This document shows, in pieces, positions 31,986 to 42,274 of a stretch of 64,000 bases of DNA. Source of the stretch: Priapulus caudatus (Eukaryota; Priapulida; Priapulimorpha; Priapulimorphida; Priapulidae). Within the stretch, counting starts at the first letter, position 1. Every line of letters starts with the position of its first letter. Where the stretch lies: NCBI RefSeq assembly GCF_000485595.1, contig NW_014577117.1, forward strand, positions 557,839 to 621,838, read 5' to 3'. Under the pieces are notes generated by a model. That model saw nothing but the letters and a program-made list of their open reading frames with translations. It searched no databases and was not told the origin of the DNA. Made by a program: the position numbers and the translations under genes.

Positions 31986-33555
31986 CCCTAAAAGGCCAGG
32001 GTGCTATCAATGGCATAACACAAACTCCTGCTACACTTCTCAAATTCTGCATGTGTGCGCCTGAACTGGCACGATTGCTAATGAGACTGAAAACATAATC
32101 GGGATGATAAACCAGAATAGAACTGTGCATCACCGTCTTAACCAGCCAACAGTGAGGAGGCAAGAGCAAGCTATTGCAAACCTGAGTCGAGTTATAAAAC
32201 CATGTAACATATTCACCTCTGATGAAACGCACATGTACAAGCTCATGACCAAAGAGATTCTTCCAAAAGAAATAGAGGAGAGCATCTTGGCAAGAGAAAG
32301 AAGAGGCTCCACTGCGATGAATACATTTGTTGAGAAAAGGATATGTGGAGACACCAACCTCTGGGACAAGATGACAAAGTGTAAGCCCTTTCTTTGGAAC
32401 TCGTCATCGAAAGAGAACAAACTGCAAGCCAAGTCTGAGGTCCTAACTCTACGAGCAACCACAGGTCTAATGTCCAGACTACTCATCATTGCAGGAGCTA
32501 ATGGCTGTTAGATCCTTTGAGACCTGCCTTGACCTCAGCAATGCATATGTTGAACTTATAAATGCGGAAGCCCGTAACTACGAGGTTAACCGTGTTGTAT
32601 TTGACAATTACTCTATAACAGGATCATTAAAGGAAACGACCCGAGAACGACGCCGAGGAGGTAAAAAGCCACCAGTTGGCTATCAGGTCAATGATAGCAC
32701 CAAAATTAAAGAGAGGAAAACGTTTCTTAGTAGCAATACTACAAAAAGATTCACTCACACTCTATCTGGCACAGAAGCTCATAGATAACGCTCATGTTGA
32801 CATCATAACTGCAACACATAAGGATGTTATGTCGAACCGCTCCTGGCGTTAGCTCCAAGGAAGAAGCTGACACGTTGGTGATATTCCATGCTGTCGAAGC
32901 AGCAAAGACTGGATATGTCATTCATATATACAGTCAAGACACAGATGTGTTGCTTGCTGCGTTAAGGCGTTTGCCTTTGCTTGGTGAAAACGCAGCTATG
33001 GTTATGGGTACAAGCGATAAACGTCGACTTGTTATGCTAAAGCCAATCTTTAATGCTCTTGGGGAAAATAAAGCTAGAGCTTTGAGCAAATGGCATGCCT
33101 TGACGGGTTGTGACACGACAGGACACATAAGGGGCAAATCCAAGATTGCCTGCTTGAATTCATTCTTGAAAGCAGACCCATGTATTGTGGCTGCCATATC
33201 TGCCCTTGGAGTTGAAAGTGAACCTTCAGATGAAACCATCAAGGGGTGTATATCCTTCCTATGCAGCCTCTTCTGTAAAAAGGGCGTCACCATTACCAAA
33301 CCGCAGATCCTTCGGTGGAGTTTGTTCAAGCAACAAGGCATCGACAAAGGTGTCGAGATGCTACCACCAACATCTGGAGCTTGGGTACAGCATATTCGCA
33401 GAGCTCACTGCCAATCTGCTATATAATATGGGAGCAGGACCTTATTCCCCATCCAATTGTTCCAGACCCTCTTAAGCTTGGCTGGATATTAGGAGACAAC
33501 AGATTGGTGCGAACGTTGTCAGATATCGCCCCAGCCCCAACTACTGTTGTATAGT
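31986..33555 (+). pseudogene. Copy B of the uncharacterised mobile-element family (possible PIN/XPG-like nuclease)
   Basis: Homologous to copy A in block order but diverged. It begins inside the family (GAINGITQTPATL, APELARLL; compare GGAVGLTENP and GPELARLL in copy A). It continues with a region around 32104-32511, then VFDNYSITGSLKETTRERRR (32600-32660), then EEADTLVIFHAVEAA, SQDTDVLLAAL and GCDTTGHIRGKSK (32850-33150), and ends near DPLKLGWILGDNRLV (33475). At least four frame changes are needed (near 32098, 32500, 32800 and 33426), so it is dead. The EEAD, DTD and GCD acidic residues are all kept. It starts abruptly after LINE sequence, hence 5'-truncated. Confidence 0.75.
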
Positions 33556-33587
33556 TAGTAAAGTGTAGGTGGGGTTCTAGTAAATAA

Positions 33588-34255
33588 GTGTCAATGACAC
33601 TGTAGCTCACCACAAAAAAAGGACACAAATGAGTGAGTAAGAAGAAGTCAGTTTTAATTGAGCAACCATCTGAATATCGCAATAATAATTTATAAACGAA
33701 AATATAAATCACAATTTGTGACCGTAGATGGCGCTATACCCGCTTTGTAGCGATGGTGTTTGAAATAAATAGGTTATGCTGCGTTCCGACATGTTTTGTA
33801 AATCTTTACTCTAATATAGACGTTTTATCGGCAGGGTGGAGAGGAAATACCAATTTTGCATTAAAGATATTGTCAATGAAATCTTGTATAACAAACCAGA
33901 CGAGTGTGACACCACACTGTTTGTGTCTATATAATATGCTATATAATTGCCAAACCCTACCTAATTTGCTTTTTTTTTTAAATATGAAAACCCCTAGCCC
34001 TTATTCATTCACATACCAAAAATGAGCAAAATCCGTTTAACCTGAACTGACTAATGGCAATTCCCATTTTTGTCAAAAAATTGCCGTGGCTCGAAAGTAC
34101 GTCGACTGGCGTGCTTCAAAATAGGACGTTTAATATGGGAGCATATAGCAGTAACAACTATACCCAATTTCAAACATGTGGGCCAAACGGTTCCTGAGTT
34201 ATCGTTGACTGAAGCAAAATGTTGACGGACGGACGGACGGACGGACATATGACGA
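33588..34255. mobile_element. 0.74-kb dispersed repeat, copy 2
   Basis: It matches copy 1 (25661-26400) from its left end to the GGAC tetramer tract, with one deletion of some 30 bases near 33670. The right terminal part seen in copy 1 (ccatggcaatagctcagc ... ggtgagctta) is missing. It lies just downstream of copy B of the uncharacterised family. Confidence 0.8.
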
Positions 34256-35369
34256 ACACATATGGTACATAGAGCATGCCTAGTTTATGAAAAGATTAAG
34301 TATTAATGAGAATTCATTAAAAAAAACACGAAATATAATGGAGCTATACCTATGGGCTGGTTATTTAAAATGATGCCAGTCAGTTCATCGAAACAACTGA
34401 CTGCAGTTAACTGCGTACTTGTATGACCTTTGACCCTGTAAGTTTGGCAAAATATGTCACAATCTAGGACTAAGCCTCTTGACTTTCCCCATTGCAATAT
34501 GTGGTGGAACAATGGTTGCTCTAGATCAACAGATCAGGTTAATGTAAGCGTTATCAACTTTTGGGTAATAAAAACAGCAATTTTAGCACATCACTTGTCT
34601 TTCTTTTGTAATAGGTTGGTCAACATTCAACATATTTGAACATGGGCGGTTTAAAATAATAGCAGGGAAACTCCTTGAACAAATTTAGGGGTAAAAAGCA
34701 CCATTAGAGCCTGTTCTTGGCCAAGGCAGGAGTGCTAAAAGCAATATTCAAGATTTCGAAGAAGGTCAAAAATTGGTGACCTTTTGAAATCTAGTGACCT
34801 CATAATTCACCTATCATTAGAAAGAGCTCTTAAATACCAACATTTTGAGTGGTCACATGATCCATTAGCTTTAAAAACAACAGATCTAGTAGACTTTTTG
34901 TTTTCTCCACCCCTAATTTTTCGCCAATTTTTGAGTTGACGCTCTCAACACAAAAATGTTAATACAGAAAAATGCTCAAGGGTAACGGGTGATCATCTAC
35001 CTAGAAAGTGAAGACCAACACCTAGTCTACAAGAATCAGCAAAGAAAAAAACTTTAACTCTTAGTGCAGGGTATGACCCCATGGCTCCCGGACTACAATG
35101 ATTGGATTTGACATTGACGGGTAAAGTTAATAACATGGATTGTTTTTATATAATTCGGTATACGTAGAATCGATACACATCTTATAACTTCAATTTAAAT
35201 GTGCCAGATCGTGCACATAAGTATACCTGCTAATTATCACAGAATACACACATTACATGGCGAATTATATGACCCCCAACATGATGCTGTTGCTATATGA
35301 CCCCCAACCTGATGTTGACCCCCAACCACACTAGGATCCGTTCATGCTATTATTTACGATTTTTTCTAT
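34256..35369. other. Non-coding AT-rich stretch
   Basis: No gene recognised. The decamer gacccccaac occurs three times at 35271-35334 ('tatatgacccccaac'-like context). Confidence 0.45.
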
Positions 35370-36350
35370 TTACAGCGACTAGACGGACTTGCGGCCCCGG
35401 TTTTTGCGCGCAGCGCACAGCTCGCGGCAAAGCCGCGCCCCAACAGCGAATACGCCGCCCCCCTTTTTGTCCATTTAGACAGATATCTGAGACAGGGGTC
35501 TGAAAACGCACTCCGCGAAAACTGGGCGCAATCCAACCGACATTTCGGGATGGACGGCAGGAGGCCATCTCCAAACGGTCCCTAAACTTTTTTTGGAGTG
35601 GCACGCCTCATGGCTAAGACGTAGTGGCTCCTACAAGAAAATTCCAGAAATGCTGCCAGTCAGCGATGACGCGCTCGCTCGTTGGCCGCTACGCGATGAC
35701 GGGCACTACTGCCGAGTATAGAGTTATGTCTATCACAGAGCTTTTTACGAAGTGTCGTACGGCGCTCCACGTGGGGTGGCGCGGCCTAGATGCTATCTTC
35801 AAACGCGCTCCCGCCGTTACGGCGCCGGGCTGCGTACGTGCGAGTTTTACCAACCTTATTTGGAAACCCCGCGCTGCCGGTGGCTGACGCACGTCGTGCG
35901 AGCACCGCGGGCTGGCATGGCGGGGCGAGATACTGCCGAGACGGGGTGGCGTTGGCCGTGCCATTTTTTACACGTAGCTAAGTAGACTAGCTCGCAAGCA
36001 GCAACAGCAAACAAAACTCGCCCTGCCGCGCAGCCGCGGCTGACTGCAGCCAGCAGCAGCAGCAAATGCCCCATCAGAAGGCGCGCCATAGCCGAAGCGC
36101 GGTGCTCGTGACGAAAGCTGCGCGATGTTAGCGCTTCCCGCCTAACGGATTCGCCCCGCGCGCCAGCACTCCTCGCTCCTCGCCGCGCGAATCCGTCTTA
36201 GACGGGCAGTGCGGATGCTGCGACACACGCGGTCGCTGCTGCGCCCAGTCCGCGAAGTGCGCGCTTAACCGCCTCCAGCGGTCGGGGAAGCAACGCATCT
36301 TTTGCGCAACGCCGATCGTGTACCCGCGTTCTCTGGTAATCGCCGGACAG
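35370..36350. other. GC-rich, CpG-rich segment
   Basis: Base composition rises sharply compared with both flanks and CG dinucleotides are frequent. Several open frames exist on both strands, as expected by chance in GC-rich DNA. A CAG/CAGCAG tract is at 35998-36064. It could be a CpG-rich promoter region for the CTHRC1-like gene downstream or a piece of a repeat. I found no exon. Confidence 0.4.
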
Positions 36351-36404
36351 GAAATAAAAAATTTACCAAACTGATGACTTTTGTTATTCTGCTATTGTAC
36401 TAGG

Positions 36405-36926
36405 GCCGTCTACATTTCATCAAATCATAGACTAAAATAGTTCAAATTTCATCATATGACAATTGTTGCCTTCGAAACTCTCATCGGCTCAGCGCGCCCG
36501 TTTCGAGTTTATACATACGCCTCCACACGTTACCAGCTGCACGACAGGCGTATTGTCTCAGCAACGCATTGCTTCTGGTTCGCTTGATACAATGTATACA
36601 CATCACATTTATGCTGGCGCTTGCAAATATGCTATGCCTGCTGTATAAAACGCTATAACGCTAGAGTGGCCTGCGCCCGCTCAGATTTTGACGATATTTT
36701 TTTTACTATCCCGGCGGGATACCATGCATGCAAGCATTGCAATCTGGTATCCAACACAAGAATCTACTATCCCGCGGATATCGGGATACCGCTAATTTCG
36801 CGGCTATACGTACGTACGTACGTACGTGTCTCTCTTTCTGCGCGGCACGCGTATATCGATCTCTTTCTGTGCGTGTGTGTGCGCGCGCGCGTGTGTCACG
36901 GCAGCACCATCCAACAATGAACATCA
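36405..36926. repeat. 0.5-kb duplication, copy 1, directly upstream of the CTHRC1-like exon
   Basis: It matches 39389-39879. After about 36560 identity is nearly complete, including 'ctatcccggcgggatacc', an ACGT tandem run and a GT/GC alternating tract (36870-36895). The copy ends at 36926, two bases before the predicted exon. ACGT units number one more here than in copy 2. Confidence 0.9.
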
Positions 36927-36927
36927 G

Positions 36928-37506
36928 GTGGATAGGCAACATTCGTAACATCAAGACCGGAGGCAGGCCGTGCAGTCGCTGGCACATCGCCTTCAACGGC
37001 AGCGAGTGTGGCAACCCGGCCCGCATTGACGCCTCAATCTACAGCAGTCTGGAGGGACTAGACATACACAGGCCTTCGATACGTACGTATCGTACGTTGT
37101 GTTCGCCAAGTGCTTCCCAAACAACGCGATAAGTATGCGGCGGGGGGGGGAGGGGTGAGAACGTTTGAATTCTTGGTGATTGGGCTGCTTTTTTTATTTT
37201 GACAATGAAGGATGCAGAGTATTTCGAAAATACCCATTTCCGAAAATTTGAGTCGGGGCTCCAAACAATAGTTGTGCCAGTATTTTCCTCATCCCTGCTA
37301 AAATATCTTACGCAGAACTCGACATCTTCATAATATACTGTGTATTGTTGACAGTTGAAGGCATCTGCTATGGCCTGTCTACTGGTATAGTGAACGTACA
37401 GCTGTACGTGGGAGACTGCAGGAATCCAGCATACCGCCACGGCGACAGCTACACCTCCTGGGAAAGCGTCTCACGCATGATCATCGAGGAAATACCGCTT
37501 GCGTAA
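36928..37506 (+). CDS. CTHRC1-like protein, C-terminal exons (partial)
   Basis: CTHRC1 is a secreted glycoprotein with a short collagen stretch and a conserved C-terminal domain linked to Wnt/TGF-beta signalling and matrix remodelling in vertebrates. Predicted exon 36928-37082 reads WIGNIRN, then CSRWHIAFNGSECGNPARIDASIY and IHRPS, matching the family's W.GN..., CxRWxFxFNGxEC and IHR. After an intron with gtacgt...ttgacag, exon 37355-37506 reads EGICYGLSTGIVNVQLYVGDC and SWESVSRMIIEEIP then TAA. This matches VEGLC.G...V...W.G.C and SVSRIIIEELP of vertebrate CTHRC1. Phase joins correctly. The signal peptide, collagen repeats and the first half of the domain are not found upstream, so gene start lies elsewhere or was lost. 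Longer quoted blocks are abbreviated by family motif. Confidence 0.75.
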
Positions 37507-37626
37507 AACCGTTGACGCTTTTAAGCGCACGCATATCTATCTATCTATCTTGATATATATATATATAATATTATATATCCTTTTGGACTGTGACCTATGC
37601 GATCAAAAACGAATATAGATTACTGT

Positions 37627-37842
37627 TGTGACGGCGGCATAGTTTCGGACTAGTGTCGGAAGGTGGCGCGGTGTTGCCGCATGTGCGAGGCGCGCGCCCT
37701 CTCGCTCTCTTGCTTGGCCGACATTAATGTGAGCAGACGTGAGTTAGCCGGCGTCTCGTAATAAAGCCGTTCATTACCAAATTCCTGTGTTTGTCGATTT
37801 ATTGTGAGTGCTCCCATGAAGGCATAATAGTCAGCTTTCACA
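37627..37842 (+). mobile_element. Short LTR (about 216 bp) with tRNA-Lys-like primer site
   Basis: It starts TGTGACGGCGGCATAG and ends TTTCACA, contains AATAAA (37762-37767), and is followed after one base by tgacgcccgaacgtgggg (37844-37861). That resembles the tRNA-Lys primer site TGGCGCCC...CGTGGGG with changes. No gag follows, so it is an LTR plus a little leader. The first 63 bases recur at 38614. Confidence 0.7.
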
Positions 37843-37861
37843 GTGACGCCCGAACGTGGGG

Positions 37862-38539
37862 CAGTTTTGATTTCCAAACAAAGGAATTCTGCCCGAATCC
37901 AAATCGGAGGAGCACTCGATCTCACACAGGTGATTTCTTGGAGGCCGCCATGTTCCATGCTATTCTTTGTTATGATCGACGTAATTTCTGTGCCATTGCG
38001 AGGCAAGTAAATGATGTAAATGCCTAATAAAGATTTCTATTACTATAGATAAAATAGGGTCTTCCAGTTTATGCTACTCAGTGTCAAGATCAGAAGCTGT
38101 AATAACCGGTTAATACATGTTTTGTGACTGTGGCATGTTGTAATTTGCGTGTGTGACGTCACTCGCTGAGCCCAGCAGTTCGCAAGTAATATGGCAGGAA
38201 TGCAGTAACGAGAAATCACAAGCGTTCCTCGCTGCTGATATGTTAGTAGCAAGTATTGTACATACGTATATATATATTGAGCAGTCTCTAGTACCTGTGT
38301 GCACTGCTAGCATTTCGCAGATTGGCTCGGAGCTATTTGATATCTGTAGCTAGTCTGCTTATGGTAAGATGACGTGAGGCACGTTATACGTGTGTTATCG
38401 AGAGACAGAACTTGAAATTATTATTATTAGATAACAGTTTTCATGTGTGTGCGTGAGGAAGTTTACGTATGTGATTCCAAAATTATCTAACCTGCCAATC
38501 AAACAAAACAAAACAAAAAAAATTATTATAGTAATTGTG
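37862..38539. other. Non-coding stretch up to an assembly gap
   Basis: No gene recognised. Ends in A-rich sequence before ten N. Confidence 0.4.
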
Positions 38540-38549
38540 NNNNNNNNNN
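38540..38549. other. Assembly gap (10 N) in a TATG/TA microsatellite
   Basis: The N-run is followed by 'tatgtatgtatgtgtgtg' and TA-rich repeats to 38613. The gap is probably caused by the simple repeat. Confidence 0.95.
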
Positions 38550-38613
38550 ATATATGTATGTATGTGTGTGTATATATGTATGTATGTATATATATGTGTA
38601 TATATATACATAT

Positions 38614-38935
38614 ATGTGACGGCGGCATAGTGTCGGACTAGTGTCGGAAGGTGGCGCGGTGTTGCCGCATGCGCGAGATGCCCACCCTTTGCCCAGGATT
38701 GATGACTCGCTAGCATCCATGTCGGGTGCTGCATTCTTCAGCAATCTTGACTTGACCAGTGGTTACTGGCAAGTCCCTGTCAACAAGGACCATCGAGACA
38801 AGACGGCCTTCTCGATTGGGACGAACTTGTATTGTTTCAAGAGACTTCCCTATGGGCTCTGTAATGCACCTCCGCTGTTCCAGAGATTGATGGAGTTGGC
38901 ATTCGCTGGCATTCGCTGGAAGGTGAGACGCACGT
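38614..38935 (+). pseudogene. pol: LTR start fused to a gypsy reverse-transcriptase fragment
   Basis: The first 64 bases match the LTR at 37627. At about 38678 they pass directly into reverse transcriptase: HPLPRIDDSLASMSG, FFSNLDLTSGYWQVPV, KTAFSIGTNLYCFKRLPYGL and NAPPLFQRLMELAF, then similarity stops. The YxDD catalytic block is not reached. LTR and RT are never adjacent in an intact element, so this is a deletion or recombination product. Confidence 0.85.
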
Positions 38936-39388
38936 ATGAGCTAATAGAAGAATACAAACCGAATGAAGAGCTGAGATGAAATAGAATTTTCCCATTCAAT
39001 CCCCCTGAAAATTCAACATCCCAACTCTCAATAGGTCTATTCTAATTTTGAATAAAGCAAGGATTTAACTTTCGTGAGCAGTGATAAGACTTTGGGAAGT
39101 TTGAAAAAAAAATCGTATATGGGGAACTCGTCCAAAATTAACCGTTTGAGTTTCAGTAAAATAATGTCATTCTTGGAACGAGTTACAGCGCTTTTACAGT
39201 AGATGTATGTCACGTTCCATTTCTGTAATAATACATTAGGAGAGTATGAATAGCGATGACGGATTTGTAGATAAATATCCAGTATTTATTGTCTGTAAAA
39301 TATTACAATTTTTCCCCATTTTCTTCCTGAAAGTAGGGGGGATAAAAGTCACCCCACCTCAATAAGTGTGGGGGTATATACCCGTCTA
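38936..39388. other. Non-coding stretch
   Basis: AT-rich; no genes or clear repeats. Confidence 0.4.
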
Positions 39389-39879
39389 GCCGTCTACATT
39401 TCATCAAATATAGACTAAAAATAGTCAAATTTCATCATATGACAATTGTTTGCCTTCGAAACTCTCATCGCTTCATTTTACATACGCCTCCACAATACAC
39501 TGCAGACAGGCGTATTGTCTAGATGCATTGTCTGGTTCGCTTGATACAATGTATACACATCACATTTATGCTGGCGCTTGCAAATATGCTATGCCTGCTG
39601 TATAAAACGCTATAACGCTAGAGTGGCCTGCGCCCGCTCAGATTTTGACGATATTTTTTTTACTATCCCGGCGGGATACCATGCATGCAAGCATTGCAAT
39701 CTGGTATCCAACACAAGAATCTACTATCCCGCGGATATCGGGATACCGCTAATTTCACGGCTATACGTACGTACGTACGTGTCTCTCTTTCTGCGCGGCA
39801 CGCGTATATCGATCTCTTTCTGTGCGTGTGTGTGCGCGCGCGCGTGTGTCACGGCAGCACCATCCAACAATGAACATCA
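39389..39879. repeat. 0.5-kb duplication, copy 2
   Basis: Matches 36405-36926, with small scrambled deletions in the first 150 bases and near identity afterwards. It ends with the same 'caacaatgaacatca' but is followed by unrelated sequence, not the CTHRC1-like exon. Confidence 0.9.
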
Positions 39880-40000
39880 CTATCAAAATCTAAATCGAAG
39901 CTTCTGCTTCGCGGTGTGCATGTGTCGGTCGATATTTATTGGTCAGGAAGGGGTTAAAAATTAAACACCCATCACTGTAGTAAATGCACAAGCCACAAGG

Positions 40001-41118
40001 ATGTGGCAGTTTATTAGTGGAGTTTCAAAACCTGAAAAGGCAAAAAACTGTAAATCTGATGTATATAATGTTAGTACTAGTAGTACTAGTAGTACCTCAC
40101 AAAGTCAGTATTCTAAAGTTTATGACAGTACAAAGAGAGAGGAAATTTTTGAAGAAATGGACAATTGGCCGCCCTTGGCTTGTGGATGGTGAAAAGGGAA
40201 TGCTGTGCAGTCTGTGTAAGACAAATGAAGAAACTCTAGTGCAGCGCGCAGTTCTACAGTCAAGGGTGTTTTTGCAAGGTTGTACGAGTTACAAGTCTGA
40301 AAGCATAGCTTTGCACGAGAAGTCAGCGTGTCATCAATTTGCAGTTAAATTATCTGCAAGGAAAGCTGCACCTGAGTCTGCACCTGCTGCTCTAGCCATA
40401 CGTTCGCTGCACAAGGCGACAATGAGTAAGCTGGAAATACTTTTCAGGAACGCTCATGCATTATCAAAGCACAGGAGATCATTTAGGGATTATCAGTGGC
40501 TATGTGAGCTAGATGAAAAGAAGAGGTTAGATGTGGGCAAGACCTATAGAAACCCTGCTGCATGCCGGACATTCACCAAGTTTATTGATGGAGTTTCAAG
40601 ATCTGATCTAATTAAGGCTGTTGACACTACACGTTTCGTGAGTGTTACATCGGATGGGTCTACGGACAGCTCTAAAACAGAGCAGGAAATAATATTTGTA
40701 CGGTTTGTGGACAGTGGAGTGCTTCAAACTAAATTTGCGGGTATTGTTTCTCCGAAGAGCCCTGATGCCACTGGTCTGTTCAACGCGATTATGAGTGGGC
40801 TTTCCCAGGTTGGCCTGACTGAGACCGAGTTGAAGAGGAAGCTGATTGGTTTTGGGTGTGATGGGGCTGCAGTCATGGTAGGCAGAAAAGGTGGAGTAGC
40901 TGCTCTTTTAAAGCAACTGCAGCCTAGTGTGACGGTAGTCCACTGTTTAGCTCATCGCCTGGAGCTAGCATACAAGGATGCTATCAAAGAGATGCACATC
41001 TACAAACTGACCATTCTTCTTTTGATGGGAGTATATTACTTCTACAGAAATTCGCCCAAACAGAGGGAGAACTTAAGAAATTCTTTCATTAGCCTCCAAA
41101 AACCAGTTGTTATGCCTG
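40001..41118 (+). CDS. hAT-derived N-terminal module (TTF finger and RNase H-like part)
   Basis: From Met 40001 a Ser/Thr-rich N-terminus runs to about 40135, where one base shift is needed. The 39984-frame then gives RKFLKKWTIGRPWLV, GMLCSLC, a TTF-type finger ending HEKSACHQ, and RFVSVTSDGSTDSSKTEQE (catalytic-fold motif). It continues with GFGCDGAAVMVGRKGG, VVHCLAHRLELAYKDA and MGVYYFYRNSPKQRENL. These are ZNF862/ZMYM6-type hAT blocks in order. The dimerisation domain is absent. The frame reaches 41118 in phase 1, followed by gtttgt, and can be joined in frame to exon 41424-41519. A different hAT family from that at 13158. Possibly an exapted gene, but the frameshift speaks for decay. Confidence 0.7.
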
Positions 41119-41146
41119 GTTTGTATAACTGGGTTTTATTTTACAG

Positions 41147-41184
41147 ACACGTCAGAGCAAGCCGCCGACGCGCAAGTAATCGGG
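41147..41184 (+). pseudogene. Partial duplicate exon E1
   Basis: It repeats the first part of exon 41424-41519 (DTSEQAADAQV versus DTSKQAADVQV), including the acceptor 'ttattttacag'. Only 28 bases separate it from the hAT frame, too short for an intron, so it is a leftover of a tandem duplication. Confidence 0.6.
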
Positions 41185-41423
41185 AGTAAGGCCGCGCGTC
41201 TGTCCTCTAATAGATACACAGATGACATCAAAGCGTGAGCCAAAATTGTACGCCACGAGACGCAGTCTGTACTCTAATAACACACGGCTCTCGACCAATC
41301 AAAGCGCGCAGTTTACTATAGTTGTTGTATAAAGTAGAATCATAGAACATATGAGATACTCTCATGCGTCTATCGGTTTGGACGCTAATGTTATTTCCTG
41401 TATAACAGGGTTTTATTTTACAG

Positions 41424-41519
41424 ACACATCAAAGCAAGCCGCCGACGTGCAAGTAGTCAACAGTAAGGCCAAGCAAAAGAATGCTGCTTCTTCTATCACT
41501 AACCGCCAGGAGAGCTATG
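41424..41519 (+). CDS. Candidate exon E2 of the hAT-derived gene
   Basis: Acceptor ttttacag before 41424 and donor gtgagt after 41519. It reads DTSKQAADVQVVNSKAKQKN, then AASSITNRQESY, with phase 1 at both ends. A joint from 41118 is in frame. Low complexity, probably disordered. Confidence 0.5.
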
Positions 41520-41907
41520 GTGAGTAAAGTCGCAGCCACTAAGGTTGTCCAAGAACAAAGACAAATATCCATATACTGGGATAAAAATGAGATTTTTTGG
41601 CCATTTAGCACGCGTAAATGGTTTACCGTGCCAGTGGGCAGAGATCGGAAAATATTGCCCGCCCGCGCACGCGCCCTGAGAACCAATCAGAGGACAGAAT
41701 TCGATCGTTACCGCGCCCGCTAGGAAAAAATAATATATGAGATACTCCAGTACCAAGAACAATAGGGATATGTGGATATTTATATTTCACCTCGGACAAC
41801 CTTAATGTATATAGACATATTAGAATCATATAATATATGAGAGATACTCGCATGCCTGTATCAGGTGCGACGCTGGTCATTTTAAGTATAACTGTTTTTT
41901 TTTACAG

Positions 41908-42040
41908 ACATCGCATCACTGGACGAGGATGATGATGATGATGATGAGGATGACTTTGGCGATGGTGATGGCGATGGCGATGGCGATGACGATGTTGTTA
42001 TATTGACCAACCCCAAGAAGAGACCTCTACAAACTGGAAG
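41908..42040 (+). CDS. Candidate exon E3: acidic GD-rich run with basic tail
   Basis: After a T-rich acceptor (tttttttttacag) it reads IASLDEDDDDDDEDDFG, four GD repeats, then VVILTNPKKRPLQTG. It starts in phase 1, fitting E2, and ends in phase 2. The acidic run and following PKKRP patch look like a chromatin/nuclear-type disordered segment; function unknown. Confidence 0.5.
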
Positions 42041-42189
42041 GTTGGTACACAAGATGAGTGCGATAGTTGGATTTTTGTGTGTGTGTGACCGAGACACGTG
42101 ATAAAATGTATCTATTGTTGTTCAGCCAATTGGTGTAGGTTGTCAGATAACCAGTACTGAAACTGCGCCATTTGTTTCATCTTTAACAG

Positions 42190-42274
42190 GTTCTCTAGAG
42201 AAGAGGATGACGATGACGACGTTGTTGTGGTGTCAAGCCCCCCCCCCAAGAGGCATCGACTAACTAGTAGCGAA
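42190..42274 (+). CDS. Candidate exon E4 (alternative to E5)
   Basis: Acceptor ctttaacag, donor gtgaat. It reads FSREEDDDDDVVVVSSPPPK then RHRLTSS. Start phase fits E3; end phase is 0. E4 and E5 cannot both be included without breaking the frame, so they would be mutually exclusive. Confidence 0.5.

Noticed and set aside
36621-36920. 99-codon frame (and its copy at 39578)
   Set aside because: It lies in the duplicated non-coding segment and ends in GT/ACGT simple repeats; low-complexity translation.
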